This document shows positions 17,979-27,719 of a DNA stretch of 64,000 nt, piece by piece. The notes beneath the pieces are model-generated. The model did not search any database. It had not been told where the DNA came from and was given only the letters and a program-made list of their open reading frames with translations. How positions within the stretch are numbered: position 1 is the first letter of the stretch; every line of letters starts with the position of its first letter. The translations under genes and the position numbers were made by a program. This DNA comes from an uncultured Enterobacteriaceae bacterium (GTDB lineage: Bacteria > Pseudomonadota > Gammaproteobacteria > Enterobacterales > Enterobacteriaceae): positions 1 to 64,000 of the forward strand of contig CAKZHC010000048.1 in the NCBI GenBank assembly GCA_936920625.1, in the 5' to 3' direction.

Positions 17979-20900
17979 TTAAGCATTTGCAGATGAGGCA
18001 TCTTCATGGTGCACGGTTAGCCAGCACACAATCGCATCGTTTAATAGTGTTAATTCCTGACTTATTTTTTGCCACATTTTAATAATCTTTTGTTTATCCG
18101 GTACTGATCCACGGCAAGAGGTCTCCATTTGACGGCACAAATGTTCGATTTGCGATGCATTGATTATCTGCATCGCTCCGGCCAGACGGTGGGCACATCT
18201 GGCTAATTCTAACCAGTTGCCTTCCTGCAGATACTGATCAGCGTTTTTAATATCGTTTAGATTACTATCCAATGTGGTAGAAAGTAATTCTCTTATTAAT
18301 GTTTTGTCATTTTGAGTCAGAGTCAGTAATCCTGCGATATTGAGCACATTTTCTAGTTTAGCCTGCGATTCATCATCGGTATTTGGTGAAGGCAGCGTAT
18401 TCATCTGTAAATGAAGCGCCGCTTTGTCCAGTAATACCCTCAACTGCGGTAGTTGAAGTGGTTTAAACAGACACTCGTCCATGCCAGCCTCCAGGCACCG
18501 ACTGCGCTCTTCTGGCCACGCATTGGCGGTAAGCCCCATAATGAATACGGGCGTAGTCTGATACGTTCGGATAAGTTTGGTTAATTCCAGTCCATCCATA
18601 TTAGGCATACTAATATCGGTTACGACCAGATCGAACGGATTAGTTTGCCAAAGTGCCCAGCCCTGTTCGCCATCTTTGGCTTCGGTAACAATATGACCAA
18701 GATGTACAAACTGGCGTTGCAATAACAGACGATTGGCAGGATGATCGTCCACGATCAATACGCGCATTGATGGTGAAGTGCCGCTCTTTATCCTGGGGAC
18801 GACTGGCTCTGACGTTTCGTTGCGCACACGGGCAGCGACCGGAATTGTGAACTGTACTTGTGTACCTGAATTAAGCTTGCTGGTCATAGTGATAGTGCCA
18901 TCCATCATCCCAACAAGTTGCGAACAGATTGCCAGCCCCAATCCAGCTCCTCTTTGTTTACGTCCATCCTGAGTCTGTGACCACGGTGCAAACAACTCTC
19001 TCTGCTCATCGTCGGCGATACCACGTCCGGAATCTTTCACTGTTACAGTCAGCCATACATGTTGATGATCGCGCTTCTGGATAGCCAGATCGACACAGAC
19101 ACTGCCCTGATCAGTGAATTTTATTGCATTACTGACCAAATTGGAGAGTATCTGGCGAAATCGTAATGGATCGATGAATACCTGCCAAGGCAGGAGTGGG
19201 GGCATCTGACACCGCAATGCCAGTGATTTTTGACGTGCCAGCCCCTCAAAAACACGCAAAACGGGTGGCACCAGGACGTTGGTATGTACCCACTCGGGCG
19301 TAAGCTCAAGACGTCCTGACTCAATACGAGCCATATCGAGTATATCGCCGATCAATCCCATTAATGAGCAAGCCGATTCCCAGGCGACTCGAACTGGCTC
19401 CATCTCATCCTGTGCTTTACCCGGCGTGTTTACTGCCAGCTCTAGCAGGCCGATGATAGCGCTGACTGGAGTGCGAATCTCATGACTCATGGTAGCAAGA
19501 AAAGTACTTTTAGCCCTATTAGCTTGCTCGGCTCGCTCTCGTGCTTCGAGCAGTTCTCTAGTAAGTTCCTCCTGCTCAGTGACATCGACCCAAGTGCAGA
19601 TCAATCCTGCTATATTCTGGTTGTTATCAATATAAGGTACAGCATAATGTACCACTTGGTGGTTCTTCACACCGTCGGAAAGTGACATTGGCTGGGCAGA
19701 AGAGCTCTTTTTATTGTTCCGTGGGGCAAAGCAGCTACAGCTCTCATTCCATAATGGATGTAGCAGATGCTGCGGTTCTACCAGTGATGTCTGCAATACG
19801 CGTGGTGATACATTGATAAAAAAGTCATGCCACGCTTGATTACAAAGCAGAAGTTTTCCCTTAATATCAACAACATAAATAGGAAGAGGGACAGTATTAA
19901 GAAGCGTATCACTAAACTGGAGTTGTGACTGTAACCGTAACTGCGCCCGATGGCGAGCTGTGATTTGGCGCAAAAGCAAGTAAATCCATATCAGCGAGAT
20001 AATCACTACCGAGGTGGCAATGCCCGTTACTAATAAAAATTGAGTGCGATAAACTCCCCAGCTACTCAGTGGTACATCCGGGCGTGACTGCCAGCGGATG
20101 ATGATGTTAGCGATTTCGCTGGCAGGAATGTCCGAGAGACTTTTGTTAAGAATGCTAAGCAGTTCTGGTTGATCATTTCGGACAGCAAAAGCAATTTCAG
20201 CAGGTGCCTCACCAACACGCCGGTTAATACGCAACTGACCGCGGTAAAAACGGTCAATCATATAGCTAGCTCCGATAAGCGTATGCACAGCACCGTCTAC
20301 TTTGCCATCGGCTACCAGCTGCAGGGCAAGGGTAATGTTATCTACTTTTTGAAAACGGATATTAGGATAATAGCGCTTTAATTCTGATATCAGGGGATTA
20401 CAACCCAGAATAGCGAGCTGGGCATGGCCCCTGAGTGAAAGGGGTTCATCAATACCAGAGCGAGTAATGATGATGTAAGGAGTACTAATATAGGGTCGTG
20501 TGAAACTCACTTTGTCATCGTGTTGGAAAAATTCCATACCCCCTGCAAAGTCTGCTTTGTGCTCGCTCACCATAGTCAGGCTGCTTTGTACAGAATCTAC
20601 TGCAACAGGTATAAAGTTGATGCCAGTACGCAATCGAATCAGACGAATGACGTCTGCTGCAATACCGTAAAAATTACCCTGCGGATCAATCATTGTGACG
20701 GGAGCAAAAAGTGAAGCAATTGCAATGGATACGGTTGGATGTGCTTTAATCCAGTTTTCTTCCTGGGCACTCAGAGTAATGCGATGCCTGATATCCAGCA
20801 TTTCACTGCCATTACTCCAGTGATGCATGATTATCTGGTTTTGGGAGTCAGGAATGGCAGCCAGTGCCTGGTTAATGACCCTTAGCAGAATAGGATGTTT

Positions 20901-21647
20901 GCGGTTTAACAGAAAACCTAAACCAATATCGTGCCCAAAATAGACCTCCTGCATGACCAGTATATTGTTGTAGTTGCGGTCAATCTGGTAAGCAGCATTA
21001 ATTAGACTGCCAACATAAAAGTCATTTTCTCCAAAAGCGACTGAGGAAAGCGCCTGTTCATCGGTAGCATAGCTAGTAATCTGTGCACCGGGGAAAACAA
21101 TTTTCAGCCAGCTGTCTCCTGAATACCAACGAGCAACAGCAAGCTTCATGCCCGGTTTATACTTCAAGCTCTCGCTTGATTTTCCTTGTTTATACACCAG
21201 CACAGGGTGGTCATGTATAAAGTTGATACTTTTTTGAACCAGATTGCCATAGGCGTAAGGTTTGTATTCCTCGGGATCTACGATCAGATCTATCTGATCA
21301 TGGGCTAGGGCACCGAGTGCACTTTCCTTATTGCTAAACAGTATGATCTGTGTATTTAAGCCAAGATACTGGGCCACCAACTTAGTATAGTCTGCACTGA
21401 TGCCCTGATAGGTTCCGTCGCGGGTTAAAATAGCTAATGGCTCTGCCGTTTCCCAAACTCCAACACGCAATACCCGCTTCTCCTTTAGCCAGTTCCAGCT
21501 CAGATCGTCCAGTGGAAAAAAACGTCTGCTGTAGTTTTCGCGGCTGAGAAGATTAAATCTTTGCGCAGATGAAGCATAGTCATCTGCACTACAGATAAAA
21601 GATATCTGATAAAGCAGCGCAAAAACGAAAAGGAGAGTTTTTCTCAT
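17979..21647 (-). CDS. evgS: EvgS/BvgS-type hybrid sensor histidine kinase
   Basis: A 1222-residue unorthodox sensor kinase. In order: signal/membrane segment (1-22), two tandem periplasmic solute-binding (Venus-flytrap) domains (about 55-280 and 300-530), a membrane helix near 540-560, a PAS domain (about 580-690), the dimerisation domain with phospho-accepting His722 in MSHEIRTP, an ATPase domain (DSGRGI, GLGLAI), a receiver domain with Asp1011 in VVTDISMPNMDG, and a C-terminal Hpt domain with His1153 in CAHRLAG. All phosphorelay residues are present. It is two bases downstream of an EvgA-like regulator. E. coli EvgS is 1197 residues and senses mild acid and alkali metals; the signal here is unknown. 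Confidence 0.9.
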   Translation of the reverse strand: MRKTLLFVFALLYQISFICSADDYASSAQRFNLLSRENYSRRFFPLDDLSWNWLKEKRVLRVGVWETAEPLAILTRDGTYQGISADYTKLVAQYLGLNTQIILFSNKESALGALAHDQIDLIVDPEEYKPYAYGNLVQKSINFIHDHPVLVYKQGKSSESLKYKPGMKLAVARWYSGDSWLKIVFPGAQITSYATDEQALSSVAFGENDFYVGSLINAAYQIDRNYNNILVMQEVYFGHDIGLGFLLNRKHPILLRVINQALAAIPDSQNQIIMHHWSNGSEMLDIRHRITLSAQEENWIKAHPTVSIAIASLFAPVTMIDPQGNFYGIAADVIRLIRLRTGINFIPVAVDSVQSSLTMVSEHKADFAGGMEFFQHDDKVSFTRPYISTPYIIITRSGIDEPLSLRGHAQLAILGCNPLISELKRYYPNIRFQKVDNITLALQLVADGKVDGAVHTLIGASYMIDRFYRGQLRINRRVGEAPAEIAFAVRNDQPELLSILNKSLSDIPASEIANIIIRWQSRPDVPLSSWGVYRTQFLLVTGIATSVVIISLIWIYLLLRQITARHRAQLRLQSQLQFSDTLLNTVPLPIYVVDIKGKLLLCNQAWHDFFINVSPRVLQTSLVEPQHLLHPLWNESCSCFAPRNNKKSSSAQPMSLSDGVKNHQVVHYAVPYIDNNQNIAGLICTWVDVTEQEELTRELLEARERAEQANRAKSTFLATMSHEIRTPVSAIIGLLELAVNTPGKAQDEMEPVRVAWESACSLMGLIGDILDMARIESGRLELTPEWVHTNVLVPPVLRVFEGLARQKSLALRCQMPPLLPWQVFIDPLRFRQILSNLVSNAIKFTDQGSVCVDLAIQKRDHQHVWLTVTVKDSGRGIADDEQRELFAPWSQTQDGRKQRGAGLGLAICSQLVGMMDGTITMTSKLNSGTQVQFTIPVAARVRNETSEPVVPRIKSGTSPSMRVLIVDDHPANRLLLQRQFVHLGHIVTEAKDGEQGWALWQTNPFDLVVTDISMPNMDGLELTKLIRTYQTTPVFIMGLTANAWPEERSRCLEAGMDECLFKPLQLPQLRVLLDKAALHLQMNTLPSPNTDDESQAKLENVLNIAGLLTLTQNDKTLIRELLSTTLDSNLNDIKNADQYLQEGNWLELARCAHRLAGAMQIINASQIEHLCRQMETSCRGSVPDKQKIIKMWQKISQELTLLNDAIVCWLTVHHEDASSANA

Positions 21648-21649
21648 TT

Positions 21650-22273
21650 TCAGTCTAGGTGATTGCGCCGGGCAAAATCGATCAGCGCAAGGGTGCTATC
21701 TAGCTCGAGTTTGATCATCATCCGGGTTTTATAGGTGCTGACAGTTTTGTTACTGATGTGCATACGCTGAGCAATATCAATTACCCGCTGGCCCTGAGCA
21801 AGATAACGTAATACCTGAAGTTCACGGCTGGAGAGCGATTTGAGTGCTTCAACCTCTTTTCCTGGATGCATATAGGATGCTCCATCTTTGCGCCTGAGAG
21901 GAAAATAGCTGTAACCAAGCTCCATCGCGCGAATAGCATTGCCCAGTTGTTCAAGATTATTACGTTTGCTGACGAAGCCGTCAGCGCCAATACTCATACA
22001 GCGGCTCAGGTAATGCTCATTATCCCTCGCGGTAAGCACCAGCACTCCTCCACGAAAGCCAGCTGCCCGCACTTTCTCTATGACTTCTATGCCACTTAGT
22101 GAAGGAATATCCAAATCGACAATCACCAGATCAGGATTATGTTGACGAATAAGCTGTAGCGCTTGTAATCCATCCTCCGTTTCAGCAACTACCGAATGGT
22201 GTTTTTTTTCCAGTACAAGCCGGATAGCCAGTCGGGCAACGGGATGATCATCAATAATAATAACATTAGCCAT
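21650..22273 (-). CDS. evgA: EvgA-type response regulator (LuxR/NarL family)
   Basis: The partner of the adjacent sensor kinase. Start chosen at 22273 (MANVIIIDDHPVARLAIRLVL), six bases after GGAG; a longer reading adds seven unlikely residues. The 207-residue product has a receiver domain with the acidic pair IIDDHP and phospho-acceptor aspartate in VIVDLDIPSLSG (near residue 53), and a C-terminal helix-turn-helix (SSRELQVLRYLAQGQ, ISNKTVSTYKTRMM) of the LuxR class. Its similarity to E. coli EvgA extends over the whole length. It is first in a two-gene operon with evgS. Confidence 0.9.
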   Translation of the reverse strand: MANVIIIDDHPVARLAIRLVLEKKHHSVVAETEDGLQALQLIRQHNPDLVIVDLDIPSLSGIEVIEKVRAAGFRGGVLVLTARDNEHYLSRCMSIGADGFVSKRNNLEQLGNAIRAMELGYSYFPLRRKDGASYMHPGKEVEALKSLSSRELQVLRYLAQGQRVIDIAQRMHISNKTVSTYKTRMMIKLELDSTLALIDFARRNHLD

Positions 22274-23693
22274 ATCAACTCCGTAAAAATTCAATCCTGA
22301 AAACTAATAAAATAATGTCACAACCCGAACACGCTGTAAAAAACAAATCTCGTATTAGAAGCGATATTACCCTGTTCTTTTCTTCATGTAGTCATTTTCA
22401 TTCAATCCGCGTCTGAATATCTGTAGGTTATTGAGCATGATTCTGATTATCAATGCCATATTTCATTTTGGTTTGCTTTTATGCAAATCTTTTTAAGAAG
22501 GTAGTCTGGTCTCCTATACGTGCAATCATATTGTCATGATGATTAATAATAAATTTAATCTTTAACCAGCTAATTAATAAAGATAATATCGAAAAGCCAT
22601 CGGAATTTTTGCCATACCGTAATCTAATGTTAAAAGCAATAACTATCTAAAAAGAGATTCTAAGAATGATCAGGTAGTTTCCTTAGGCGTGATAGTACCC
22701 GGCATGCAAACAGCGATGATAGGCTAAAACTGACGCAACAGGCTTAATCAAAGGATATCTGGTCAAAGTTAGTTTAATACAACTGAAAAAATGCAGGTAA
22801 TATCTTATGTAAAACGCATAATTTATTTGTCAATTTTTGAAAAAATTTTACTGGTATAATTTATAGATAGATAGTAAACAAGCTTGTGCATGAGGATTTT
22901 TAACTGCACCAGTGATGAAAAGTGGTTTTGCTACTCTTCAAATCAGTAAGCGGCACCTGAGGTGGTCGTCTTAATAGCAGGCGGCGGCATTATATTGAAT
23001 GCCATGATACGCATCAGCAGTATCTGATGTAAGATGATGTACTGGATTTGCTCGCTCTGAGCCAAAATACAGATAAATAAAGTACTGGCTAGTCTGTCGT
23101 GACAGCCGTAATTAATATGCAACTGTTATCATAACATATTCATTCACAACACTATATGTAAGAGAAGTAAATATCAACATTATGTTGATAATATTTTATT
23201 AAAAAGTTAATATACTGTTTTATTTTTCATTATTAACAGCAACAGGCATAACCATAATACACAGTCTCACTTTTATACATATCAACGGTTAGTATTAATG
23301 ATTTCATATTGTTATTGCGTACAAGGATAGTGTGAAATCAGAGTTGTTACTTTTTTCAATAACAACTACGAGATATAAAATACAGTGGCAGGTTAATCTG
23401 GTCAAACGCCGATGAGATCTTAAATTTTATACCTGTTTTAATGTTTGGAGTGTCAAACATCAGGACTGGAATATAATATATCTACCTTCCATCTTTCAAT
23501 ACAACATTCTGATATATATTGAATGGTATCGCCATTAGTATCTGTTTTCTTTATATTTTTAGTAACAAAAACGTATTATTTTTCACAGATTATGTTATTT
23601 TAGATACATCGAATGACGTATTTTAGTTTAAGGAATTGGTAATTATTTTTGCCGGAATAGCCAGCGTTATCAATTTCTTAAAAACATCAACAA
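22274..23693. other. 1.4-kb gene-poor AT-rich gap
   Basis: No reading frame of note, no tRNA and no insertion sequence could be recognised between evgA and the catalase gene. Base composition is very AT-rich, particularly 23100-23650. It must include the evgA promoter at its left end. It may hold the eroded remains of one or more genes; I cannot identify them. Confidence 0.6.
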
Positions 23694-23711
23694 GGCTTTC
23701 CGCCAAAAGCC
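23694..23711 (-). terminator. Terminator downstream of catalase
   Basis: GGCTTT and AAAGCC form a 6-bp stem with a CCGCCA loop about 30 bases after the catalase stop codon. On the leftward strand it is followed by a T-rich stretch (TTGTTGATGTTTTT), consistent with intrinsic termination. Confidence 0.6.
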
Positions 23712-23740
23712 GAGTTCCTTAGTTCAGCCAGGCAGTGTGT

Positions 23741-25204
23741 TTATCTGCCTGCTCGTTTTGCCTTGACTTTTTGTTTAATGCGCTCTCCGATTTTACTGTC
23801 AATATTGTGCCAGTAGTCAAAAGCCCGTGACAGCACAGGCTCCTCAACACCATTTAGCAGATGGCCTGCAACATTATCTACCAGCCGCTGGCGTGCCGCT
23901 TCATCCATGACTTTATTAATAAGTGCGCTGGCCTGGCCATAGTCGTCGTCTTTACGCAGGGTATAAGGGGCCCGAACCATGTCACCACTGGCAGGCCAGG
24001 TGGAGTCGGTGGGATAGTTTTCACCGTCAGCTTTGGGGCCGCCTTTGGAATTTGGCGCATAGACCGGATCACTGGCGTTTTGAATTCGCATCGCTCCATC
24101 TTTACTGTAACTGTGCACCGGTGACTGCGGAGCATTGACCGGGATTTGTTTGTAGTTAACGCCAAGACGGGCGCGGTGGGCATCGGCATAAGAGAAAATT
24201 CTTCCCATCAGCATCTTATCCGGACTGAGACCAATACCCGGTACAAGATTATTGGGTTCAAAAGCAGCCTGTTCGATCTGTGCATGATTATCTTCGGGAT
24301 TGCGGTTCAGCACCAGCTTACCCACTTTAATCAGCGGATAGTCACTATGCGGCCATATTTTGGTAAGATCAAAAGGATTAAAACGGTAAGTCTCTGCTTC
24401 TGCAAAGGGCATGATCTGCATATAAAGAGTCCAGCTGGGAAATTCCCCTTTTTTGATGGCATTAAACAGATCACGTGTGTGGTAATCGCTATCCATCCCC
24501 GCCATAGCATCAGCATCATTCTGAGTCATGAATTGAATACCCTGATCAGTTTTAAAATGATACTTGACCCAGAATTTATCTCCGCGGGCATTTACCCACA
24601 TATAAGTGTGACTTGAATAGCCATTCATATGCCGCCAGCTTTTAGGAATGCCGCGATCTCCCATCAGCCAGGTAACCTGATGCGCTGTTTCTGGCGACAG
24701 CGTCCAAAAATCCCACTGCATGTTATGGTCGCGTAAGTTGTTATCCGCGCGTCGTTTTTGTGAACGAATAAAATGCTGGAATTTCATCGGATCACGGATG
24801 AAAAATATGGGAGTATTATTTCCCACTAAATCGTAGTTACCTTCACTGGTATAGAACTTGATGGCAAAGCCGCGGGGATCGCGCCAGGTATCCGGGCTGC
24901 CACGCTCACCAGCGACTGTGGAAAAACGTACCATGACTTCAGTTTCAGTATTAGGCTGAAATAATGCCGCCTTGGTATATTGGCTGATATCGTTCGTGAC
25001 TTGAAAAGAACCAAATGCACCACTGCCTTTAGCATGAGGCTGCCGCTCAGGGATCCGCTCTCTGTTAAAGTTTGCCATCTGCTCGATCAGATAGTGATCA
25101 TGTAATACTAAAGGACCGTCAGGTCCGACTGAGAGTGAATATTCATCACTGGCAACGGGAATACCAGCGTCTGTGGTTATTTTTTTATCTTCTTTATGAT
25201 TCAT
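23741..25204 (-). CDS. katA: Monofunctional haem catalase (small-subunit, clade 3)
   Basis: Converts hydrogen peroxide to water and oxygen in the cytoplasm. I start at 25204 (MNHKEDKKIT), preceded by GGAGGAG, giving 487 residues, the normal size for small-subunit catalases. The catalytic His57 lies in RQPHAKGSGAFG, the distal Asn in LVGNNTPIFFIRD, and the haem-ligating tyrosine in RIFSYADAHRARLG. E. coli K-12 has only the large KatE and the bifunctional KatG; this clade occurs in other enterobacteria. It appears intact. The symbol is by family. Confidence 0.92.
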   Translation of the reverse strand: MNHKEDKKITTDAGIPVASDEYSLSVGPDGPLVLHDHYLIEQMANFNRERIPERQPHAKGSGAFGSFQVTNDISQYTKAALFQPNTETEVMVRFSTVAGERGSPDTWRDPRGFAIKFYTSEGNYDLVGNNTPIFFIRDPMKFQHFIRSQKRRADNNLRDHNMQWDFWTLSPETAHQVTWLMGDRGIPKSWRHMNGYSSHTYMWVNARGDKFWVKYHFKTDQGIQFMTQNDADAMAGMDSDYHTRDLFNAIKKGEFPSWTLYMQIMPFAEAETYRFNPFDLTKIWPHSDYPLIKVGKLVLNRNPEDNHAQIEQAAFEPNNLVPGIGLSPDKMLMGRIFSYADAHRARLGVNYKQIPVNAPQSPVHSYSKDGAMRIQNASDPVYAPNSKGGPKADGENYPTDSTWPASGDMVRAPYTLRKDDDYGQASALINKVMDEAARQRLVDNVAGHLLNGVEEPVLSRAFDYWHNIDSKIGERIKQKVKAKRAGR

Positions 25205-25482
25205 AATTGTTACTCCTCCACCAACCAAAATTAGCAATTGAACAGACTATCTTAATGCAAGAGTTAGTGCATCTCTTTAGATGCTGTCACTTAATAAAGA
25301 GCTAACCTGTTTAGCATATTAAATTGAAAAATATGAAAAAATTCTTGCAATTTTTGGTCACTTTTAGCTGCCATTAATTTCCATAAAGATACAGAGTGAT
25401 TTTCTGAAAACAACTCTCAGGGGTGCAGTTATTGTTAAAACTCAGCTATTAAATAGTAAATAGTAATTTGGAGAGAAGGCTC

Positions 25483-26343
25483 ATGGCGATAGTGAATGGA
25501 TTGAATTTATCAGATGACGAAGTCTGGCATGTCACAAGGTCTCATCGGATACCTGCTGCTTATATCGGTCACTACAATATTTTCGGCAGTGAAATTGATT
25601 CTGATTCTCCACAAAACAAAATGGCGCAGGCTGATGAAGTAATCGGGAACATCATTGGCAGAGAAATTATGAGCGATCAATATGCTGGTCTTCGTCAGTC
25701 ACCTGCCTTCCACCGCTTGTCCTTACTTAACCTGGCGGTCAGGCAACATTACACGCAATGGTATCTATGCTACACCGATGCAGAGAAGGGGGGGCATGAT
25801 ACACCACCTGAAAATGATGGCGGTGTAGAGCGAATGCTACGTGAAGCACTGGAACAGTTGACACCATTTATGGAAATTACTTTTAGACTGATTACTCAGC
25901 TCAAAAAGGAGATGCGTAATTTCATTGATATTTTCCCCGGCGCCAGTATGCGTGATGAGATGTTATGGTCAGCGGAGAGTCGTCTTACGCTGAGTACAGG
26001 TTATCTGCTTTTACATTTTGAACGGCGGATGAGTGAGATGGAATTCAAATCTCAGTCAGCTGGAAAGGAGACGCTGGAAAAACGCTTTTTGCACCATTTT
26101 GCTAAGAATGCAGCGCTCAATTACTCTGTGAATCAGGCGTTATTACACATTAAAAAAATGGAACACTACCAGCATTTAACACACTCCATGCGGACCGCTG
26201 AAATTAGTATATGGCAGCTTCACATTACACTGTATCGTGCTTTACTGGCGGTGGAACCAGCATTTTTCACAATAATTTGCCACCGTTTAATTCGTTCATT
26301 ATGCCAGAAAAACCGGCTCTACCGGCATGTGATTGCTCGCTAA
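25483..26343 (+). CDS. Protein of unknown function, 286 residues
   Basis: I do not recognise this protein. Start at 25483 is supported by GGAGAGAAGG seven bases upstream. It appears soluble, mostly helical, with no signal peptide or membrane segment and no familiar motif; it is rich in aromatic and basic residues near the C-terminus (CHRLIRSLCQKNRLYRHVIAR). Codon use resembles neighbouring genes, so it is likely a real gene. It is divergent from the catalase gene across a 280-base spacer and stands alone. The family might be restricted to a few enterobacteria. Confidence 0.65.
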   Translation: MAIVNGLNLSDDEVWHVTRSHRIPAAYIGHYNIFGSEIDSDSPQNKMAQADEVIGNIIGREIMSDQYAGLRQSPAFHRLSLLNLAVRQHYTQWYLCYTDAEKGGHDTPPENDGGVERMLREALEQLTPFMEITFRLITQLKKEMRNFIDIFPGASMRDEMLWSAESRLTLSTGYLLLHFERRMSEMEFKSQSAGKETLEKRFLHHFAKNAALNYSVNQALLHIKKMEHYQHLTHSMRTAEISIWQLHITLYRALLAVEPAFFTIICHRLIRSLCQKNRLYRHVIAR

Positions 26344-26743
26344 AATGAGGCTGATGCTTCGAACAGTGTATGGTAAGCAAACTGCCACCCTAGTTCTGTT
26401 TTGATACTGCCTGTAATTTATTATAGTTAGGAAATTATAAAAATTTTTAGCCAAATCCTTCTTCCGCTTGTGAATCATACAGCCAGATACCACATATTTT
26501 ATGTGACAACGTCATATTATTGCTGGTTTAAACCTGTATCTAAACTTATCATCAGATCTAATGATAAGTTTAGATGATGAAAGTGCTATTTTTTCCAATC
26601 ATCGTCAGGAACAGACGGGAATGAAGTGCTTGCAGATGGTTGGCCAGATATATCTGATGGTTTTCATTAATGCCACCAGATATCGGAAGGTTAAGATCTG
26701 AGCTAATTATTTGAGATAAAATCAAAGGTAAAAGCGTAGAACA
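26344..26743. other. Intergenic region with a long palindrome and a matS-like near-match
   Basis: No gene is seen in these 400 bases. It includes GTGACAACGTCAT at 26503-26515, which differs from the matS consensus only in the last base, and the 38-base palindrome described separately. Confidence 0.55.
26538..26575. repeat. Near-perfect 38-bp palindrome
   Basis: Left arm ATCTAAACTTATCAT (26538-26552) and right arm ATGATAAGTTTAGAT (26561-26575) are perfect inverted repeats of 15 bases. The 8-base centre CAGATCTA is itself palindromic apart from its outer pair. It could be a bidirectional terminator, a regulator-binding site or the scar of a mobile element. It lies between the unknown gene and the acetyltransferase. 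Confidence 0.85.
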
Positions 26744-27307
26744 ATGGTAGAGACAGAGCGATTATTACTCCGGCAGTGGCGCGATGATGATTGCCCGGTA
26801 TTTGCCCGGCTGAATGCAGACCCGATAGCAATGCGTTACTTTCCGGGGGTACTGTCTGTGCAGGAAAGCTATGATCAGGCCGATAAACTGCGGTCGCTGG
26901 TTGCGAAACAGGGCTGGGGGCTATGGGCGGTGGAGCTCAAATTCACTGGTGAGTTTATCGGTATGACTGGCCTGCACTTGCAGGATACCGATAGCGGTTT
27001 TCCCCATGCTCCGCTAACAGAAATTGGCTGGCGTCTCTTGCCCAGCCATTGGGGGAAGGGCTTTGCACCTGAAGCGGCACAACGGGCTTTACGGTTTGCA
27101 TTTGAGCAGCTGGATTTGAGCGTCGTGTACGCCTTTACTGCAAAAAGTAATACGCAATCTCAGAGGGTGATGATTAAAGCCGGCATGGAAAATACGGGTG
27201 AGGAATTTAATCATCCCAGGCTGAAAAGCGGGCATAAACTGGAGAGGCATTGCCTTTATCACCTGACAAAAAAGCGCTGGTTGATATCCAATGTTAACCA
27301 TGAATGA
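26744..27307 (+). CDS. GNAT-family N-acetyltransferase (RimJ/RimL-like)
   Basis: A 187-residue acetyltransferase of the GNAT superfamily, close to the RimJ/RimL type that acetylates protein N-termini or small amines. It opens with ETERLLLRQWRDDDCPVF and has the acetyl-CoA loop GWRLLPSHWGKGFAPEAAQRAL (residues 91-112), then YAFTAKSNTQSQRVMIKAGM (beta-bulge motif with SxRVxxKxGM). The C-terminus (after about residue 175) is somewhat longer than usual. The substrate cannot be told from the sequence. No operon partner. Confidence 0.88.
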   Translation: MVETERLLLRQWRDDDCPVFARLNADPIAMRYFPGVLSVQESYDQADKLRSLVAKQGWGLWAVELKFTGEFIGMTGLHLQDTDSGFPHAPLTEIGWRLLPSHWGKGFAPEAAQRALRFAFEQLDLSVVYAFTAKSNTQSQRVMIKAGMENTGEEFNHPRLKSGHKLERHCLYHLTKKRWLISNVNHE

Positions 27308-27443
27308 TGCTATTCTGAGTACGGGAATGAGGTTAAATAAAAGCATTTCTTCAAACAATTTCTGGCTGGCGGGTCTTTACCTTTATTTTGACCTTATTTA
27401 TGCTGTTTCATGCAATTAAATTTACTTCCCGCCGGACAACCTG

Positions 27444-27719
27444 ATGAAAGTGTTATTTTTTTTTCTGTTAGTCAGTAATGTATTACTCCTGTCGTCCTGT
27501 AGTAATCATCGTGATAATGAACCACCACAACAAGCCACCAGTGCTCATGTCATTCCAGAATTGAAGATGTCTATTCCGGCTTCTAACCTCTGTGATAATT
27601 CGGGAGGCACTCTTGCGCTGACTCGTCAGCTGGATGGAACATCAGTAACTGTGTGCCAGTTAGTCAATGGACGCCGCTGTGACGAATCAGCTCTGCTTTC
27701 GGGTGGCTGCCGGCATTAG
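27444..27719 (+). CDS. ydbJ: DUF333 lipoprotein (YdbJ-like)
   Basis: A 91-residue lipoprotein: signal peptide with lipobox LLSSC (Cys19), then a short linker and a DUF333 domain with the pattern CDNSGGTLAL...VCQLVNGRRCDESALLSGGC. In E. coli ydbJ is near ldhA, as here. Its stop codon overlaps that of the convergent ldhA (ATTAG shared), so the two are packed tail to tail. DUF333 proteins have no firmly established role. The expected position-2 residue after Cys is Ser, which favours outer-membrane sorting. Confidence 0.82.
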   Translation: MKVLFFFLLVSNVLLLSSCSNHRDNEPPQQATSAHVIPELKMSIPASNLCDNSGGTLALTRQLDGTSVTVCQLVNGRRCDESALLSGGCRH

